Below the pieces are notes generated by a model. That model ran no database searches and had not been told where the DNA came from. It saw nothing but the letters and a program-made list of their open reading frames with translations. A DNA stretch of 64,000 nt, from the NCBI RefSeq assembly GCF_023016005.1, contig NZ_JALKAZ010000001.1, positions 930,001 through 994,000 of the forward strand. Reading direction: 5' to 3'. The position numbers were made by a program, and so were the translations under genes. Within the stretch, counting starts at the first letter, position 1. Each line of letters opens with the position of its first letter. The stretch comes from Erythrobacter sp. F6033. Its GTDB lineage: Bacteria; Pseudomonadota; Alphaproteobacteria; Sphingomonadales; Sphingomonadaceae. Shown piece by piece: positions 35,258 through 44,508 of this stretch.

Positions 35258-35342
35258 CTGCGTGTAAGTTGCGAATGAAACCATTGTCGATTACAGCCGT
35301 AGGCCTTCGGGATGGGTCGCACCAACGAACGGAGGTTAGCGC

Positions 35343-35645
35343 ATGATGCGTTCAGTAGGTACGCTTACTCGCGCCGATCTGGCTGAGACTATAAATAGAA
35401 AACTCGGATTCAGCCGGGCGGAATCACTCGACCTAGTTGAGGCCATTTTGGATAAAATGTGCAACGCAATGGCCGATGGCGAGAATGTAAAAATTTCGGG
35501 CTTTGGCAGTTTCGTTTTGCGCGATAAGAACGAGCGCATTGGCCGCAATCCCAAAACCGGGGTTGAGGTACCAATCACGCCGCGCAGGGTGATGACATTC
35601 CGCGCGAGCCAACTGCTCAAGGAACAGATTGCCAAGGGCGGCTAA
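35343..35645 (+). CDS. ihfA: Integration host factor subunit alpha
   Basis: This 100-aa DNA-bending protein of the HU/IHF family is the alpha-subunit type. Key segments are [18 protein letters not shown], the beta-arm region [21 protein letters not shown] and [13 protein letters not shown]. It starts at an ATG-ATG pair behind CGGAGG. The MerR-like gene follows 22 bases later, a common alphaproteobacterial pair. Confidence 0.97.
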   Translation: MMRSVGTLTRADLAETINRKLGFSRAESLDLVEAILDKMCNAMADGENVKISGFGSFVLRDKNERIGRNPKTGVEVPITPRRVMTFRASQLLKEQIAKGG

Positions 35646-35667
35646 CACGCAGGAGCGATGAGGGCGC

Positions 35668-36099
35668 ATGACTGATTTCGACGATGGTAAAGATGATGGC
35701 GCATTGCGCACCATCGGTGAAGTCAGTGAAGCGCTCGATATCAAGCCGCATGTCCTGCGTTACTGGGAGCAGCAGTTTTCTCTGCTGAAGCCGCTAAAGC
35801 GAACTGGCGGCCGCCGGTATTATCGTCCCAAAGATGTCGAACTGGTCGAAGAGATCAATCGTCTCGTCAATGACGAGGGCTACACCCTTAAGGGTGCGGA
35901 AGCTGTGCTTCGGTCTTCGGGTAAGCCGGAATTGGACCGTCGTCAGGACGATCGCCGGAGCGGTGACCGCCGCGCTGCTGCCGACACGGACGGTGCTACG
36001 GCGTCTGCGAGCGATCGCAATCTGCAGCCCAAGATCAGCGATGCGGTCGCGAAACTAAAGGCGATCCGTCAGCGCTTGGGTCAGGCCATCGAAGCCTGA
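35668..36099 (+). CDS. MerR-family transcriptional regulator
   Basis: This 143-aa protein has an N-terminal MerR winged HTH (IGEVSEALDIKPHVLRYWEQ, then RRYYRPKDVELV), a short helix and a charged C-terminus rich in Arg/Asp (DRRQDDRRSGDRRA). There is no cysteine metal site, so the effector is unknown. It sits directly after ihfA, a conserved arrangement in alphaproteobacteria. It is convergent with smc. Confidence 0.93.
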   Translation: MTDFDDGKDDGALRTIGEVSEALDIKPHVLRYWEQQFSLLKPLKRTGGRRYYRPKDVELVEEINRLVNDEGYTLKGAEAVLRSSGKPELDRRQDDRRSGDRRAAADTDGATASASDRNLQPKISDAVAKLKAIRQRLGQAIEA

Positions 36100-36129
36100 C
36101 GCTCCGCGCATTTAATTTAGAAATTTGGG

Positions 36130-39100
36130 CTATTCGGCTGCGAGAAGCTCGGCTTCACCAAGGTCAACACTGACTAAGCGCGACACGCCTTTCTCGGCCA
36201 TCGTTACACCAAACAAGCGGTGCATGCGGCTCATCGTTACAGCGTTGTGCGTAACGATCAGATACCGCGTATTGGTCGTCCGCACCATGGAATCGAGCAA
36301 GTCGCAGAACCGCTCGACATTGGCATCATCCAGCGGTGCGTCGACCTCATCCAACACGCAGATCGGTGCAGGATTGGTGAGGAACAGCGCAAAGATCAGG
36401 GCGGTCGCGGTCAAAGCCTGCTCACCTCCAGACAGAAGCGAGAGCGATTGCAAGCGTTTGCCAGGAGGTTGCGCGAAAATCTCAAGCCCGGCTTCCAAGG
36501 GATCATCGCTGTCGATGAGCGCAAGATGCGCTTGTCCGCCTTGGAACAGACGCGGATACAGTTCCTGAAAGTGCTGATTTACCTCATCAAATGCGAGACG
36601 CAAACGTTCGCGGCCCTCGCGGTTTAGGTTGCCGATTGATCCGCGCAAACGGGCGACGGCTTCGGTCAACTCGGCCTGCTCGCTCGCATTGGTGCCGTGT
36701 TCGGATTCGATCCGCTCCAGTTCTTCGGCGGCGACGAGATTGACCGGTCCGATCCGCTCACGGCTGGCGACAAGCCTGTCCATTTCTTCGGATTCGACGG
36801 GAGATTGTTTGACGTCGCTCTCTTCGAATTCGAACCTTTCGCAAAGCAGCGGGGGAGGGCACTGGAAGCGCTCGCCGGATATGCGCGCCATTTCGCTGCG
36901 GCGCTCCTCTTCGCTTTCGGCGCGTGCGGCCAGAGTTGCCCGGCCTTCGCGCGCCTGCGCAAGGTTTTCCGTGACTTCGACCAATTGGCGTTCGGTCTTG
37001 GTCAGCGCCTCTTGCGCAGTGTCTTTGGCATTCTCTGCCGCTGCGAGCTCGCGGGATAGCTTTTCGCGCATCACATCGCCTTGCTCGATCTCCGCGATCA
37101 GCGAAGCGGGCTTTGCAGCAATAACCGCGCGTTCTTCCTCGATTTCCTCAAGTCTTCGTCCCGCTTCGGCGGTCCGCTGAGTCGCCTCGGATGAACGGGC
37201 TTTCCAATTGGCATGGTCGCTCTGCTGCGCGGCCAATCGCTCACGGGAAACGGCCAGCGCCTGATCATGCGATGCGAGTTCAGCGAGGGCCGCCTGAACC
37301 GCCGTCTTCGCCGCTTCGTGCTTGGCCTGTGCCGCTTCGAGCGACGCGCGACCGGCGTCGGGTGAGGGCAGGCTCTCGCGTTTCTCTTTTGCCGCGGCGA
37401 GCTCGGCTTCCGCCGCTTCGACCTGTTCGATCAGATCATTGGAGGTTTGCTCCAACTCTTCGAGCCGTGCTGCAATCCGGTCTTTTGCCGCTTCGGCTTG
37501 ATCCAGTTGCCGCAGCGCGTGTCGCTCCGCATCAATTGCGCCAGCAATATCGCGCTCCTGTGCGACTAGAGAAGATTGCAATGCGGTCAGTTCTTCGCGG
37601 GCGCTTGTCTCAACTGCCTCAGCCTGTTCCGCCGCTGCTCGCATATCGGGCAAGATCGCTTCAAGTTCGCTGAGGCGGTTCGCCGCTTCGAGCCGCGCCG
37701 CCTCGGCGGAGCCTTCGCCGCGCGCGATGAAGCCATCCCAGCGTCGTAAGTGGCCGCCCGTTGTGACGAGCCATTCACCGGGGCCAAGGTTGCGCCCGTC
37801 ATCCTCGCTGGCAAGATGCACCAGCGCCAATCGAGCGCGCAGTTCGGTTGGGCAATCGGTGATTTGATCGAGCAGGCTATCGGCGACTTGCGCTGGCGCG
37901 TTGCCGCCGGTCCAAAACCGCCCATCGGTTGGCGCAGATGGAGATCCCAAAGGAGACTTTGCATCGCGGCCAAGGACGGCTGCGAGAGCGCGTTCGTATC
38001 CTTTCGCGACCCGCACTTTATCGAGAGCTGCTGGAAGGCCTTCGCGGTTCTTTGCATTCTTCACGCGAGCATCGCGGTCGCGGCTTAGAGCGGTGTATTC
38101 ACGCTCTACACCAGTCAGTTCGGCTTTGGCCGCTGCGAGCTTTGCACCAGTCTCGTCACGGGCGGATTGCAGCTCGGCCTTACGTTCCTTGTCCAATTCA
38201 AGTTTCGCGCGCAGGCGTTCAACGTCGCGGCTCGCTTCCTCGGTTGCTTCGCGCGCTTCGATGACTGCGTGTTCGGGATCTTCGCCGCCCGACAGTTCAT
38301 TTCGCGTGGCAGCGATCCTCTCGGTTTCGCGGGTTAGCCGCGATAGCCGCGTTTCGGCTTGCTCGATGGCGGCTTCTGCGACGCGCCATTCGGCCTCGAC
38401 ACCGGCATGGTCCGCCGTGGCCTTGGCCAGCGCCAATTCGGCTGTACGGCTGGCGCGTTCGGTGTCTTCGCTGCGAGCGGCGATCGAGGGGCGGGCGGCT
38501 TCCGCTTCCGCCACGCTTTTCTCGCCAGTCTCCAGCTCCCGAGACAGGCGTTTGAGCGCATCAACCGCATCGGCCGTGAGACGATCGGCATCCTGACGGT
38601 CTTCTTCAAGCCGTGTCCGTTGGCGATCAAGACTGGCAAGGCGCGCTTCGGCTGCCTCAAGCTTTTCCGAAAGCGAAGCCATCCGGTGGCCATGCGCGCT
38701 GGCATCATCGCGCCGGTCCGTTAATTCGTCGCGCGCATCGGCCAGCTTGCTCGCGGCCTCGGCCTGTTCTTTCTGCGCTGCTTCTGTTGCTGTCTGAGCC
38801 TCGGCAACGCGCGCCTCTGCGCCTTCTGCTGCGGCGCGTGCCTCTTTCGCTGCTCTTGCGGCATCGCGCCAGCGTGCAAACAAAAGCCGCGCTTCGGACA
38901 CGTTGATTTGATCGGTCAGTTTTTTGTAGCGTTCAGCTTGTTTGGACTGACGCCGCAGCGATGCGATTTGCGAATCCAGACCCGCCATCAAATCTTCGAG
39001 CCGGGCAAGGTTGGCTTCGGTTGATCGAAGTTTGCTCTCGGCATCTTTGCGGCGAACGTGCAGGCCAGAAATGCCCGCCGCCTCTTCGAGCATTTTGCGC

Positions 39101-39552
39101 CGCTCAGCGGGCTTGGCGGCGATCACCTGAGCGATCTTGCCTTGTGAGACGAGGGCGGGGGAGTGCGCGCCTGTCGCGGCATCGGCAAAGGTAAGCGCGA
39201 CGTCTTTTGCGCGCACATCATTGCCGTTTACACGGTAAGCGCTGCCCGCACCGCGCTCAATCCGGCGGGTGACAACCAGATCCTCGCCGTCGTCGTCTGC
39301 GGCGTGAAGCACGACTTCGGCGAATGCGCGTTCGGGCCGCGTTGATGTGCCTGCAAAGATAACATCTTCCATCCCGCCAGATCGCATCGACTTGGCAGAG
39401 GTTTCCCCCATGACCCAACGGATGGCTTCGAGCAGGTTGGATTTGCCGCACCCATTGGGGCCGACAACACCGGTTAAACCGGGTTCAATGCGCAGTTCAG
39501 CCGGCTCGACAAAGCTCTTGAAACCACTGAGCTTGAGCCGGCTGATCTGCAT
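36130..39552 (-). CDS. smc: Chromosome segregation ATPase SMC
   Basis: SMC forms the condensin-like ring that compacts and segregates the chromosome. The 1140-aa protein has Walker A (GPNGCGKSN, about residue 35), two long Ala/Glu/Arg-rich coiled coils, and a hinge at about 490–600 (GLPAALDKVRVAKGYERAL). The ABC signature LLSGGEQALTA lies at about residue 1040 and Walker B CVLDEVDAPLDD at about 1070. No scpA/scpB gene is present here. It is the last gene of the minus-strand DUF721–DsbA–DsbA–smc series. Confidence 0.98.
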   Translation of the reverse strand: MQISRLKLSGFKSFVEPAELRIEPGLTGVVGPNGCGKSNLLEAIRWVMGETSAKSMRSGGMEDVIFAGTSTRPERAFAEVVLHAADDDGEDLVVTRRIERGAGSAYRVNGNDVRAKDVALTFADAATGAHSPALVSQGKIAQVIAAKPAERRKMLEEAAGISGLHVRRKDAESKLRSTEANLARLEDLMAGLDSQIASLRRQSKQAERYKKLTDQINVSEARLLFARWRDAARAAKEARAAAEGAEARVAEAQTATEAAQKEQAEAASKLADARDELTDRRDDASAHGHRMASLSEKLEAAEARLASLDRQRTRLEEDRQDADRLTADAVDALKRLSRELETGEKSVAEAEAARPSIAARSEDTERASRTAELALAKATADHAGVEAEWRVAEAAIEQAETRLSRLTRETERIAATRNELSGGEDPEHAVIEAREATEEASRDVERLRAKLELDKERKAELQSARDETGAKLAAAKAELTGVEREYTALSRDRDARVKNAKNREGLPAALDKVRVAKGYERALAAVLGRDAKSPLGSPSAPTDGRFWTGGNAPAQVADSLLDQITDCPTELRARLALVHLASEDDGRNLGPGEWLVTTGGHLRRWDGFIARGEGSAEAARLEAANRLSELEAILPDMRAAAEQAEAVETSAREELTALQSSLVAQERDIAGAIDAERHALRQLDQAEAAKDRIAARLEELEQTSNDLIEQVEAAEAELAAAKEKRESLPSPDAGRASLEAAQAKHEAAKTAVQAALAELASHDQALAVSRERLAAQQSDHANWKARSSEATQRTAEAGRRLEEIEEERAVIAAKPASLIAEIEQGDVMREKLSRELAAAENAKDTAQEALTKTERQLVEVTENLAQAREGRATLAARAESEEERRSEMARISGERFQCPPPLLCERFEFEESDVKQSPVESEEMDRLVASRERIGPVNLVAAEELERIESEHGTNASEQAELTEAVARLRGSIGNLNREGRERLRLAFDEVNQHFQELYPRLFQGGQAHLALIDSDDPLEAGLEIFAQPPGKRLQSLSLLSGGEQALTATALIFALFLTNPAPICVLDEVDAPLDDANVERFCDLLDSMVRTTNTRYLIVTHNAVTMSRMHRLFGVTMAEKGVSRLVSVDLGEAELLAAE

Positions 39553-39573
39553 AGTTTGGCGGTGACCCCGTTC

Positions 39574-40344
39574 TTACTCGGTGCGAGCGCCTGCGCGTTG
39601 CAGGATCGGTTCGAGTTGGGCCCAGCTGCGCTCTTCGAGCTTACGGCCGTTGAGGAAGAAGGTCGGGGTTGCCTGAACACCAAGTTCTTGGGCCTGCGTG
39701 CTGGATGCTTCGGCGATGCCTTCAATCGTTTCAGTGTCGGCGAGGCACGTGCGGGCTTGATCAGCGGAAAGACCGCGGGCCGAGAAGAATTCGATAAGTC
39801 CAGCTGCTTGGCCAATTGCGACAAAGCGTTGGTCGACTGGCAAATTGCCTGCCGCTTCGTATGCCGCGCCGTTCTGCTGAACATTCTGAAAAATTCCGTC
39901 CAGCGAGGCCCAAGCTTGATCCGAAAGCGGCTGCATGTTTTCTTTCGTGCCACAGCGGACAAGCGTTGCGATGGAAAGGTCAATCGGATCGCGAACGAGG
40001 TTGCGCTGTTCAAAGCTTACAACGCCGGTCGAAACGTAGTCAGCCTTGATTGATGGTTTTGCTGTTGCGGCGAATTGCGCACAGGCACCGCAAGTGTGCG
40101 AGGCGTACTCAACCAGTTTGATTGGCGCGTCAGGATTGCCGAGAACATAGCCGCCCTCTTCGCTGACCGTAACGGTTTCGGTCCAGCTTGTTCCCTCTGG
40201 TGCATCAATCGCAGCGATTGGTTCACCGGCTTCTGTGCCGGCTTCTGCCGGATCGCTGCCGCATGCAGCGAGTGCCAGCGCAATAGGCGCGGTCATGCCA
40301 AACGCGATTGCGCGGCGTGTCATGTTGGAACGGATCGAAGTCAT
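39574..40344 (-). CDS. DsbA-like thiol oxidoreductase lipoprotein
   Basis: This 256-aa exported thioredoxin-fold protein starts at the ATG at 40344 (AAGGTG upstream); the frame is open further but without a signal. The N-terminus has TRRAIAFGM and the lipobox LALAACGS, so it is likely an inner-membrane-anchored lipoprotein facing the periplasm. The active site is CGAC (SHTCGACAQF), and the cis-proline strand is GVQATPTFFLNG. It probably forms or reshuffles disulfides. It lies 22 bases before smc and after a second, related gene. Confidence 0.9.
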   Translation of the reverse strand: MTSIRSNMTRRAIAFGMTAPIALALAACGSDPAEAGTEAGEPIAAIDAPEGTSWTETVTVSEEGGYVLGNPDAPIKLVEYASHTCGACAQFAATAKPSIKADYVSTGVVSFEQRNLVRDPIDLSIATLVRCGTKENMQPLSDQAWASLDGIFQNVQQNGAAYEAAGNLPVDQRFVAIGQAAGLIEFFSARGLSADQARTCLADTETIEGIAEASSTQAQELGVQATPTFFLNGRKLEERSWAQLEPILQRAGARTE

Positions 40345-40467
40345 CGAATTCACCTTCAGTCGAATGGAAAAGATTAAACCTGTGTTTCTAGGTGCGCCAA
40401 TAGCGCGAACCGACGTGCTTGTGCAAAAAACCTGCATAAGTTGGGGGTGGTTCGAATTGGCACGGAA

Positions 40468-41244
40468 TTAACCTGACAATTCGTCTTCTGCGCTCTTGGG
40501 CTTCGGCTTGAAGCGCTCGGCAAGAATTTCGTACAGGCCATCCCAGGAATTCACACCTTGAAGCAGCTCCCCGTCGAGCGCAAAATGCGGCACCGCAAAG
40601 CCTTCAGGATCTGTCGGAAGATCGAAATCCTGCGCATCGGCTTCGCTATTGGCGCGCAGCGCAGCGATAGCTTTGCGGTCAGTCAGGCAGCGATTGAGGT
40701 CCATCCGCGAATATCCGCGCCGCCGCGCCAGAATGTCGTCGAGCCTAAGCCCGCTTACCAACCCTGCCCGTGCAGCGGGAGTGTCGCGAGACCAAGCCGT
40801 GCGCGCAAAGCCGCCCGAATTGCCCCAGACCTCGCGCCATTTCTTCTGATGCCGCATGAACATTGAATGGTTCACTTTAAACTTCTCAGGTGCACCGCAT
40901 TGACTCAATAAGCTCATCGGCAGGTCAACTGGATGGTTGATCCGCTGGCGTATCTCCACGCTAAGCAGGCCGGGGGCGAGCAGCGCATAATCCAGTTCCG
41001 GATCACCGCGAAAAGCGAATGTGTGGCAGCCTTCACAGGCGTAGCTTGTGAAGATGATGAGCTGGGCTTCGGCATCGGGATTGCCGATAAGGTGCCCGCG
41101 TTCGGTCCGCTCGACCGTCGCATGCCACGCTTTCTTGCTGGTGGTGTCGACATAGTCGCTATCCGGGTTGGATAGCTGGTTTTCTTGGGCGATTGCGGGT
41201 GCCGCGATCAAAGCAAGCGCCATAGCGCTGAATATCGCTTTCAT
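40468..41244 (-). CDS. Secreted DsbA/thioredoxin-like protein
   Basis: This 258-aa periplasmic protein has a signal peptide (MKAIFSAMALALIAAPAIAQ). The active-site motif CEGC (YACEGCHTF) sits in a DsbA-like context, and the cis-proline region reads GFAVPHFALDG. The middle differs strongly from the next gene, so the two are ancient paralogues, not a recent copy. It starts at 41244, overlapping the stop of the DUF721 gene (ATGA). The substrate and redox direction are unknown. Confidence 0.87.
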   Translation of the reverse strand: MKAIFSAMALALIAAPAIAQENQLSNPDSDYVDTTSKKAWHATVERTERGHLIGNPDAEAQLIIFTSYACEGCHTFAFRGDPELDYALLAPGLLSVEIRQRINHPVDLPMSLLSQCGAPEKFKVNHSMFMRHQKKWREVWGNSGGFARTAWSRDTPAARAGLVSGLRLDDILARRRGYSRMDLNRCLTDRKAIAALRANSEADAQDFDLPTDPEGFAVPHFALDGELLQGVNSWDGLYEILAERFKPKPKSAEDELSG

Positions 41245-41816
41245 TCTGTGCCCTTATCCCCGTCCTTATCGTCGAAGCTGCGCGCGAGCGATTCAAGCAC
41301 CTCGCGCAGTTCAGGATCGCCGATATCGCGCAAGGAATCCCCGAGTTCCATCGGGATCGGCTTGAGCGAAGGCGGCGCCTTGGCAGGCTGTTGAGCATGC
41401 GGCGGCTTAACCGCACCTTGCCGGATTTTTACACGCGAAACGGCGCTGTAGCCAAAGAAGCGGTTTACCCGCTCCATTATCTCCGGCGTGACTTGCTGGA
41501 TAAGCGGCGCATGTGCCGGGCTGACCACCAACTGCAAGATGCCTTCGGATTTCTCTCCGGGCGGGAAACGGATCGCTTCCGGGCTGCACACACGCGCATG
41601 TTGCGCCCCGACAATCTCTGGCCAACGGGTGACGACCGAGCTTTGGACGAAACCGAAGCGGCGAAAGGCGGTTCGGCCAATTTCTGGCATCAGATCGCCA
41701 ATCGCTTTCGGCCCGCGGCCGCGCGGACGCTGGTAAGGCTTTGCCGTCTTCTTGCCCGATTTGCGCGGTTTTCCCGGCTTTGGTGTATCGTCGCTTCCCA
41801 TATCCTGAAAAGCCAT
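41241..41816 (-). CDS. DUF721 / DciA-like protein
   Basis: DUF721 includes DciA, the ancestral loader of the replicative helicase DnaB. The N-terminus is basic and disordered (KPGKPRKSGKKTAKPYQRPRGRG). The KH-like core has VVTRWPEIVGAQHARVCSPEAI and LQLVVSPAHAPLIQQVTPEIMERVNRFFGY, typical of the family. The start could be 41816 (MAFQDMG) or 41801 (MGSDDT); upstream codons would run into mutY. A helicase-loader role is family inference. It heads the minus-strand operon that ends in smc and is divergent from mutY. Confidence 0.85.
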   Translation of the reverse strand: MAFQDMGSDDTPKPGKPRKSGKKTAKPYQRPRGRGPKAIGDLMPEIGRTAFRRFGFVQSSVVTRWPEIVGAQHARVCSPEAIRFPPGEKSEGILQLVVSPAHAPLIQQVTPEIMERVNRFFGYSAVSRVKIRQGAVKPPHAQQPAKAPPSLKPIPMELGDSLRDIGDPELREVLESLARSFDDKDGDKGTE

Positions 41817-41830
41817 GCCATAGGGCGCGT

Positions 41831-42871
41831 GTGACTTCCACGACTTCCGCACTCTCATCCACTTTGCTGGGCTGGTACGATGTTCATGCGCGCGCGCTGC
41901 CGTGGCGCAATCCGCCCGGTGAACCGGTGCCCAATGATCCAGCATGGCCGTATCGCGTGTGGTTATCCGAAGTGATGCTGCAACAGACGACAGTCGCTGC
42001 GGTGAAGCCCTATTTCGAGAAATTCACACAGCGCTGGCCAGATGCGCATGCGCTTGCGGCGGCTTCTGATGACGAAATTATGGCCGCCTGGGCGGGGCTG
42101 GGGTATTATTCGCGTGCCCGCAATCTGGCGAAATGCGCGCGCGAAGTCGCCAGCCTTGGCGGTTTTCCGCAAACCGAAGCGGAGCTTTTAGAGCTGCCCG
42201 GGCTGGGAGCGTATACCGCCGCTGCTATTGCTTCTATCGCGTTTGGCGAGAGGGCCGTCGTGATCGACGCCAATGTGGAGCGCGTCGTCTCGCGGCTGTT
42301 CAACATCACCGAACCTTTGCCCAAATCGCGCAAGGCGATCCGTGAGAATGCTGATTTGATCACGCCAGACGCGCGGGCCGGTGATTTTGCCCAGGCGATG
42401 ATGGATTTGGGATCGAGCATCTGCACCAGCAGAACGCCCAAATGCTTGCTGTGTCCACTTCAATCGGAGTGCCAAGGGCTGAAAGCCGGAGAGCCAGAGC
42501 GCCTTCCGGTGAAGCCGCCGAAGAAAGCCAAGCCAGAACGGATTGGCACATCATATTGGCTTGAGCGCGACGGGCATGTCTGGCTCGTCACACGGCAAGG
42601 CACCGGAATGCTGGGCGGTATGCGCGCTTTGCCCGATGACGGATGGACAGCGCGAGAGGATGGCAGCGGTGAGCCGCCGTGTGATGCGGATTGGAGCGAG
42701 CTTGGTGCCGTAAGGCACACATTCACGCATGCGCATTTGACGCTGTCTGTTCAGCGCGCTGAAATTCGCTCAATGCCAGATGGCGAGGGCGAGTGGTGGC
42801 CCATCAGCGATATCGACAATGCCGGATTGCCGACATTGTTTGCTAAAGCTGCGCGGCTCGCGCTTGCTTAG
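41831..42871 (+). CDS. mutY: A/G-specific adenine glycosylase MutY
   Basis: MutY removes adenine mispaired with 8-oxoguanine. The 346-aa protein probably starts at GTG 41831. It has the catalytic Glu in EVMLQQTTV, the HhH motif LPGLGAYTAAAI, and the catalytic Asp in VIDANVERV. The iron–sulfur ligands follow a CX6CX2CX5C pattern (CTSRTPKCLLCPLQSEC). The C-terminal NUDIX-like recognition domain is present (YWLERDGHVWLVTRQG, HTFTHAHLTL). Confidence 0.96.
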   Translation: MTSTTSALSSTLLGWYDVHARALPWRNPPGEPVPNDPAWPYRVWLSEVMLQQTTVAAVKPYFEKFTQRWPDAHALAAASDDEIMAAWAGLGYYSRARNLAKCAREVASLGGFPQTEAELLELPGLGAYTAAAIASIAFGERAVVIDANVERVVSRLFNITEPLPKSRKAIRENADLITPDARAGDFAQAMMDLGSSICTSRTPKCLLCPLQSECQGLKAGEPERLPVKPPKKAKPERIGTSYWLERDGHVWLVTRQGTGMLGGMRALPDDGWTAREDGSGEPPCDADWSELGAVRHTFTHAHLTLSVQRAEIRSMPDGEGEWWPISDIDNAGLPTLFAKAARLALA

Positions 42872-43089
42872 ATAATTCCGCCACCAATCGACAGTCTGAT
42901 GGCTGCGATCACAAGAACGATAAGACAGAAATTCCGCCCGCTATCGCTCGAAGAAAGCGCCCCCAGGACCACGCCAATCACAATCAGTGGAAGGGCAAGC
43001 CAGTTACCCCAGCCAAGGAATGGAATGGCTGACGGAATAACGATGACGAGTGAGAGAAGGCCGAAAAGCCATGCGAGTATATTGAACAT
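42868..43089 (-). CDS. Small membrane protein (73 aa)
   Basis: This small protein has two or three hydrophobic segments (WLFGLLSLVIVIPSAI, WLALPLIVIGVVLGAL, FCLIVLVIAAI) and a SSSDSGRN loop. It resembles small DUF-type inner-membrane proteins, but I cannot name the family. It is convergent with and just touches the mutY end. Confidence 0.65.
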   Translation of the reverse strand: MFNILAWLFGLLSLVIVIPSAIPFLGWGNWLALPLIVIGVVLGALSSSDSGRNFCLIVLVIAAIRLSIGGGII

Positions 43090-43191
43090 GCGTATTATAT
43101 GGGTAATACACTCCGTGAATTCAAGTCCCGATTGACCACTTAGTTCAACTCGCCCAAACAGACGTCAAGCAGATCCCGGAGAGAGACCCCA

Positions 43192-44508
43192 ATGGCCTAC
43201 CGCACTTTCGATAACCCTGAATTCTCACGCCGCTCGCTGTTCCGTGGCGGCGGATATGTTGCTGCGGGAGCCGCGCTTTCGACGCTACCATTTGGCCGAA
43301 GTGCATTTGCGCATGATGTCAGCCAATCGTGGCCGACTGTGGCCGCATTGGCCGACAAATATGTATCCGAGCGCAAAGTCGCGAACCTGTTTCTGACGTT
43401 CGGCTGGGGTCAGGAAGATCACGCGCACACAGTTGGTGGCGGCACTTTATCGCTTGGCGGCTCCACAGTGGTGGATGAGAATTCACTCTATCGCATATAT
43501 TCCATGACCAAGCCGATCACTGGCATGGCGATCATGATGCTGATCGAAGACGGTCTGCTGAGCATGGATCAGCCGCTGCATGATGTCATGCCCGCGTTTA
43601 AAGACATGCGCGTACTGGTCGACCGTGAAGGAGCGCTGGACGACACCGTTCCGGTGAAGACGCCGATCACGATGCGTCATCTTCTGACCCACACAGCGGG
43701 ACTGGGTTACCTGATCACAAGCAAAGGGCCGCTGCTGGACGCCTACCGTGAAAATGGTCTGGTTGGGGGACGGGTAAGCCGCATTCCAATCCCGGGCATT
43801 CCAGTTGTCGAGCCTGCACCGAACCTTGAGGTTTGGGCGGACCGGCTTGCGACCTTACCGCTGGAATTCCAGCCGGCGACCAAGTGGAGCTATTCGTGCA
43901 GCATCGATCTGCTCGGGCGGGTGATCGAAGTTGCTTCGGGCAAGGATTTCGAGACCTTCCTTAAAGAGCGCATTTTTGAGCCATGCGGAATGGACAGCAC
44001 GTGGATGACTGTTCCCAAAAGCGAAATCTCGCGCATGACTGACAATTACGGCATTCTTGGCAGCATGCCGCTGCCGATCGATCCTGCGGTCGCAACGATC
44101 TATACCGACGCGCCGAAAGTGCCGTCGGGCGGGGGCGGATTGGTGTCTTCGCCAAAGGATTATGACCGCTTCCTGCGCATGCTGCTGGGTTATGGCATGC
44201 TCGGTAATGAGCGTGTGATGGCAGAAGAAACTGTGCGGGTGGGTGTGTCTAACCTGATACCGGAAACCGTCGATCTCACTGGAAGCTGGATGGTCGGGCA
44301 GGGCCACGGAGCAGGCGGACGCTCGATCAATGGCACATTTGGATGGGGCGGCGCGGCTGGAACCATCGCAGCGGTGGATTACAAGCTTGGACTGCGTTCG
44401 GCATTGTGGACGCAATATATGCCGACCGAAGCCTTCCCGATCAGGGATGAATTCCTCGCGGCGCTTGAAGTCGATCTTACGGCAATGCGCGCTGACAAGG
44501 CCGCTTAA
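43192..44508 (+). CDS. Exported serine hydrolase, beta-lactamase class C / esterase family
   Basis: This is a 438-aa penicillin-binding-protein-fold hydrolase. The N-terminus carries SRRSLFRGGGYVAAGAALS, a Tat-type signal. The nucleophile motif SxxK is SMTK (YRIYSMTKPITG). The YxN-position tyrosine sits in WSYSCSIDLLG, and the third motif is in FGWGGAAGT. These fit the family-VIII esterase / D-aminopeptidase branch more than a true AmpC enzyme, so antibiotic hydrolysis should not be assumed. It starts at 43192 behind GGAGAGAG and abuts nudC by one base. Confidence 0.88.
   Translation: MAYRTFDNPEFSRRSLFRGGGYVAAGAALSTLPFGRSAFAHDVSQSWPTVAALADKYVSERKVANLFLTFGWGQEDHAHTVGGGTLSLGGSTVVDENSLYRIYSMTKPITGMAIMMLIEDGLLSMDQPLHDVMPAFKDMRVLVDREGALDDTVPVKTPITMRHLLTHTAGLGYLITSKGPLLDAYRENGLVGGRVSRIPIPGIPVVEPAPNLEVWADRLATLPLEFQPATKWSYSCSIDLLGRVIEVASGKDFETFLKERIFEPCGMDSTWMTVPKSEISRMTDNYGILGSMPLPIDPAVATIYTDAPKVPSGGGGLVSSPKDYDRFLRMLLGYGMLGNERVMAEETVRVGVSNLIPETVDLTGSWMVGQGHGAGGRSINGTFGWGGAAGTIAAVDYKLGLRSALWTQYMPTEAFPIRDEFLAALEVDLTAMRADKAA

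Noticed and set aside
43192..44508. Class C beta-lactamase resistance gene
   Set aside because: The SxxK and Tyr motifs are those of the wider serine hydrolase/esterase family, and the YxN motif is not conserved (YSC). There is no AmpR-like neighbour.
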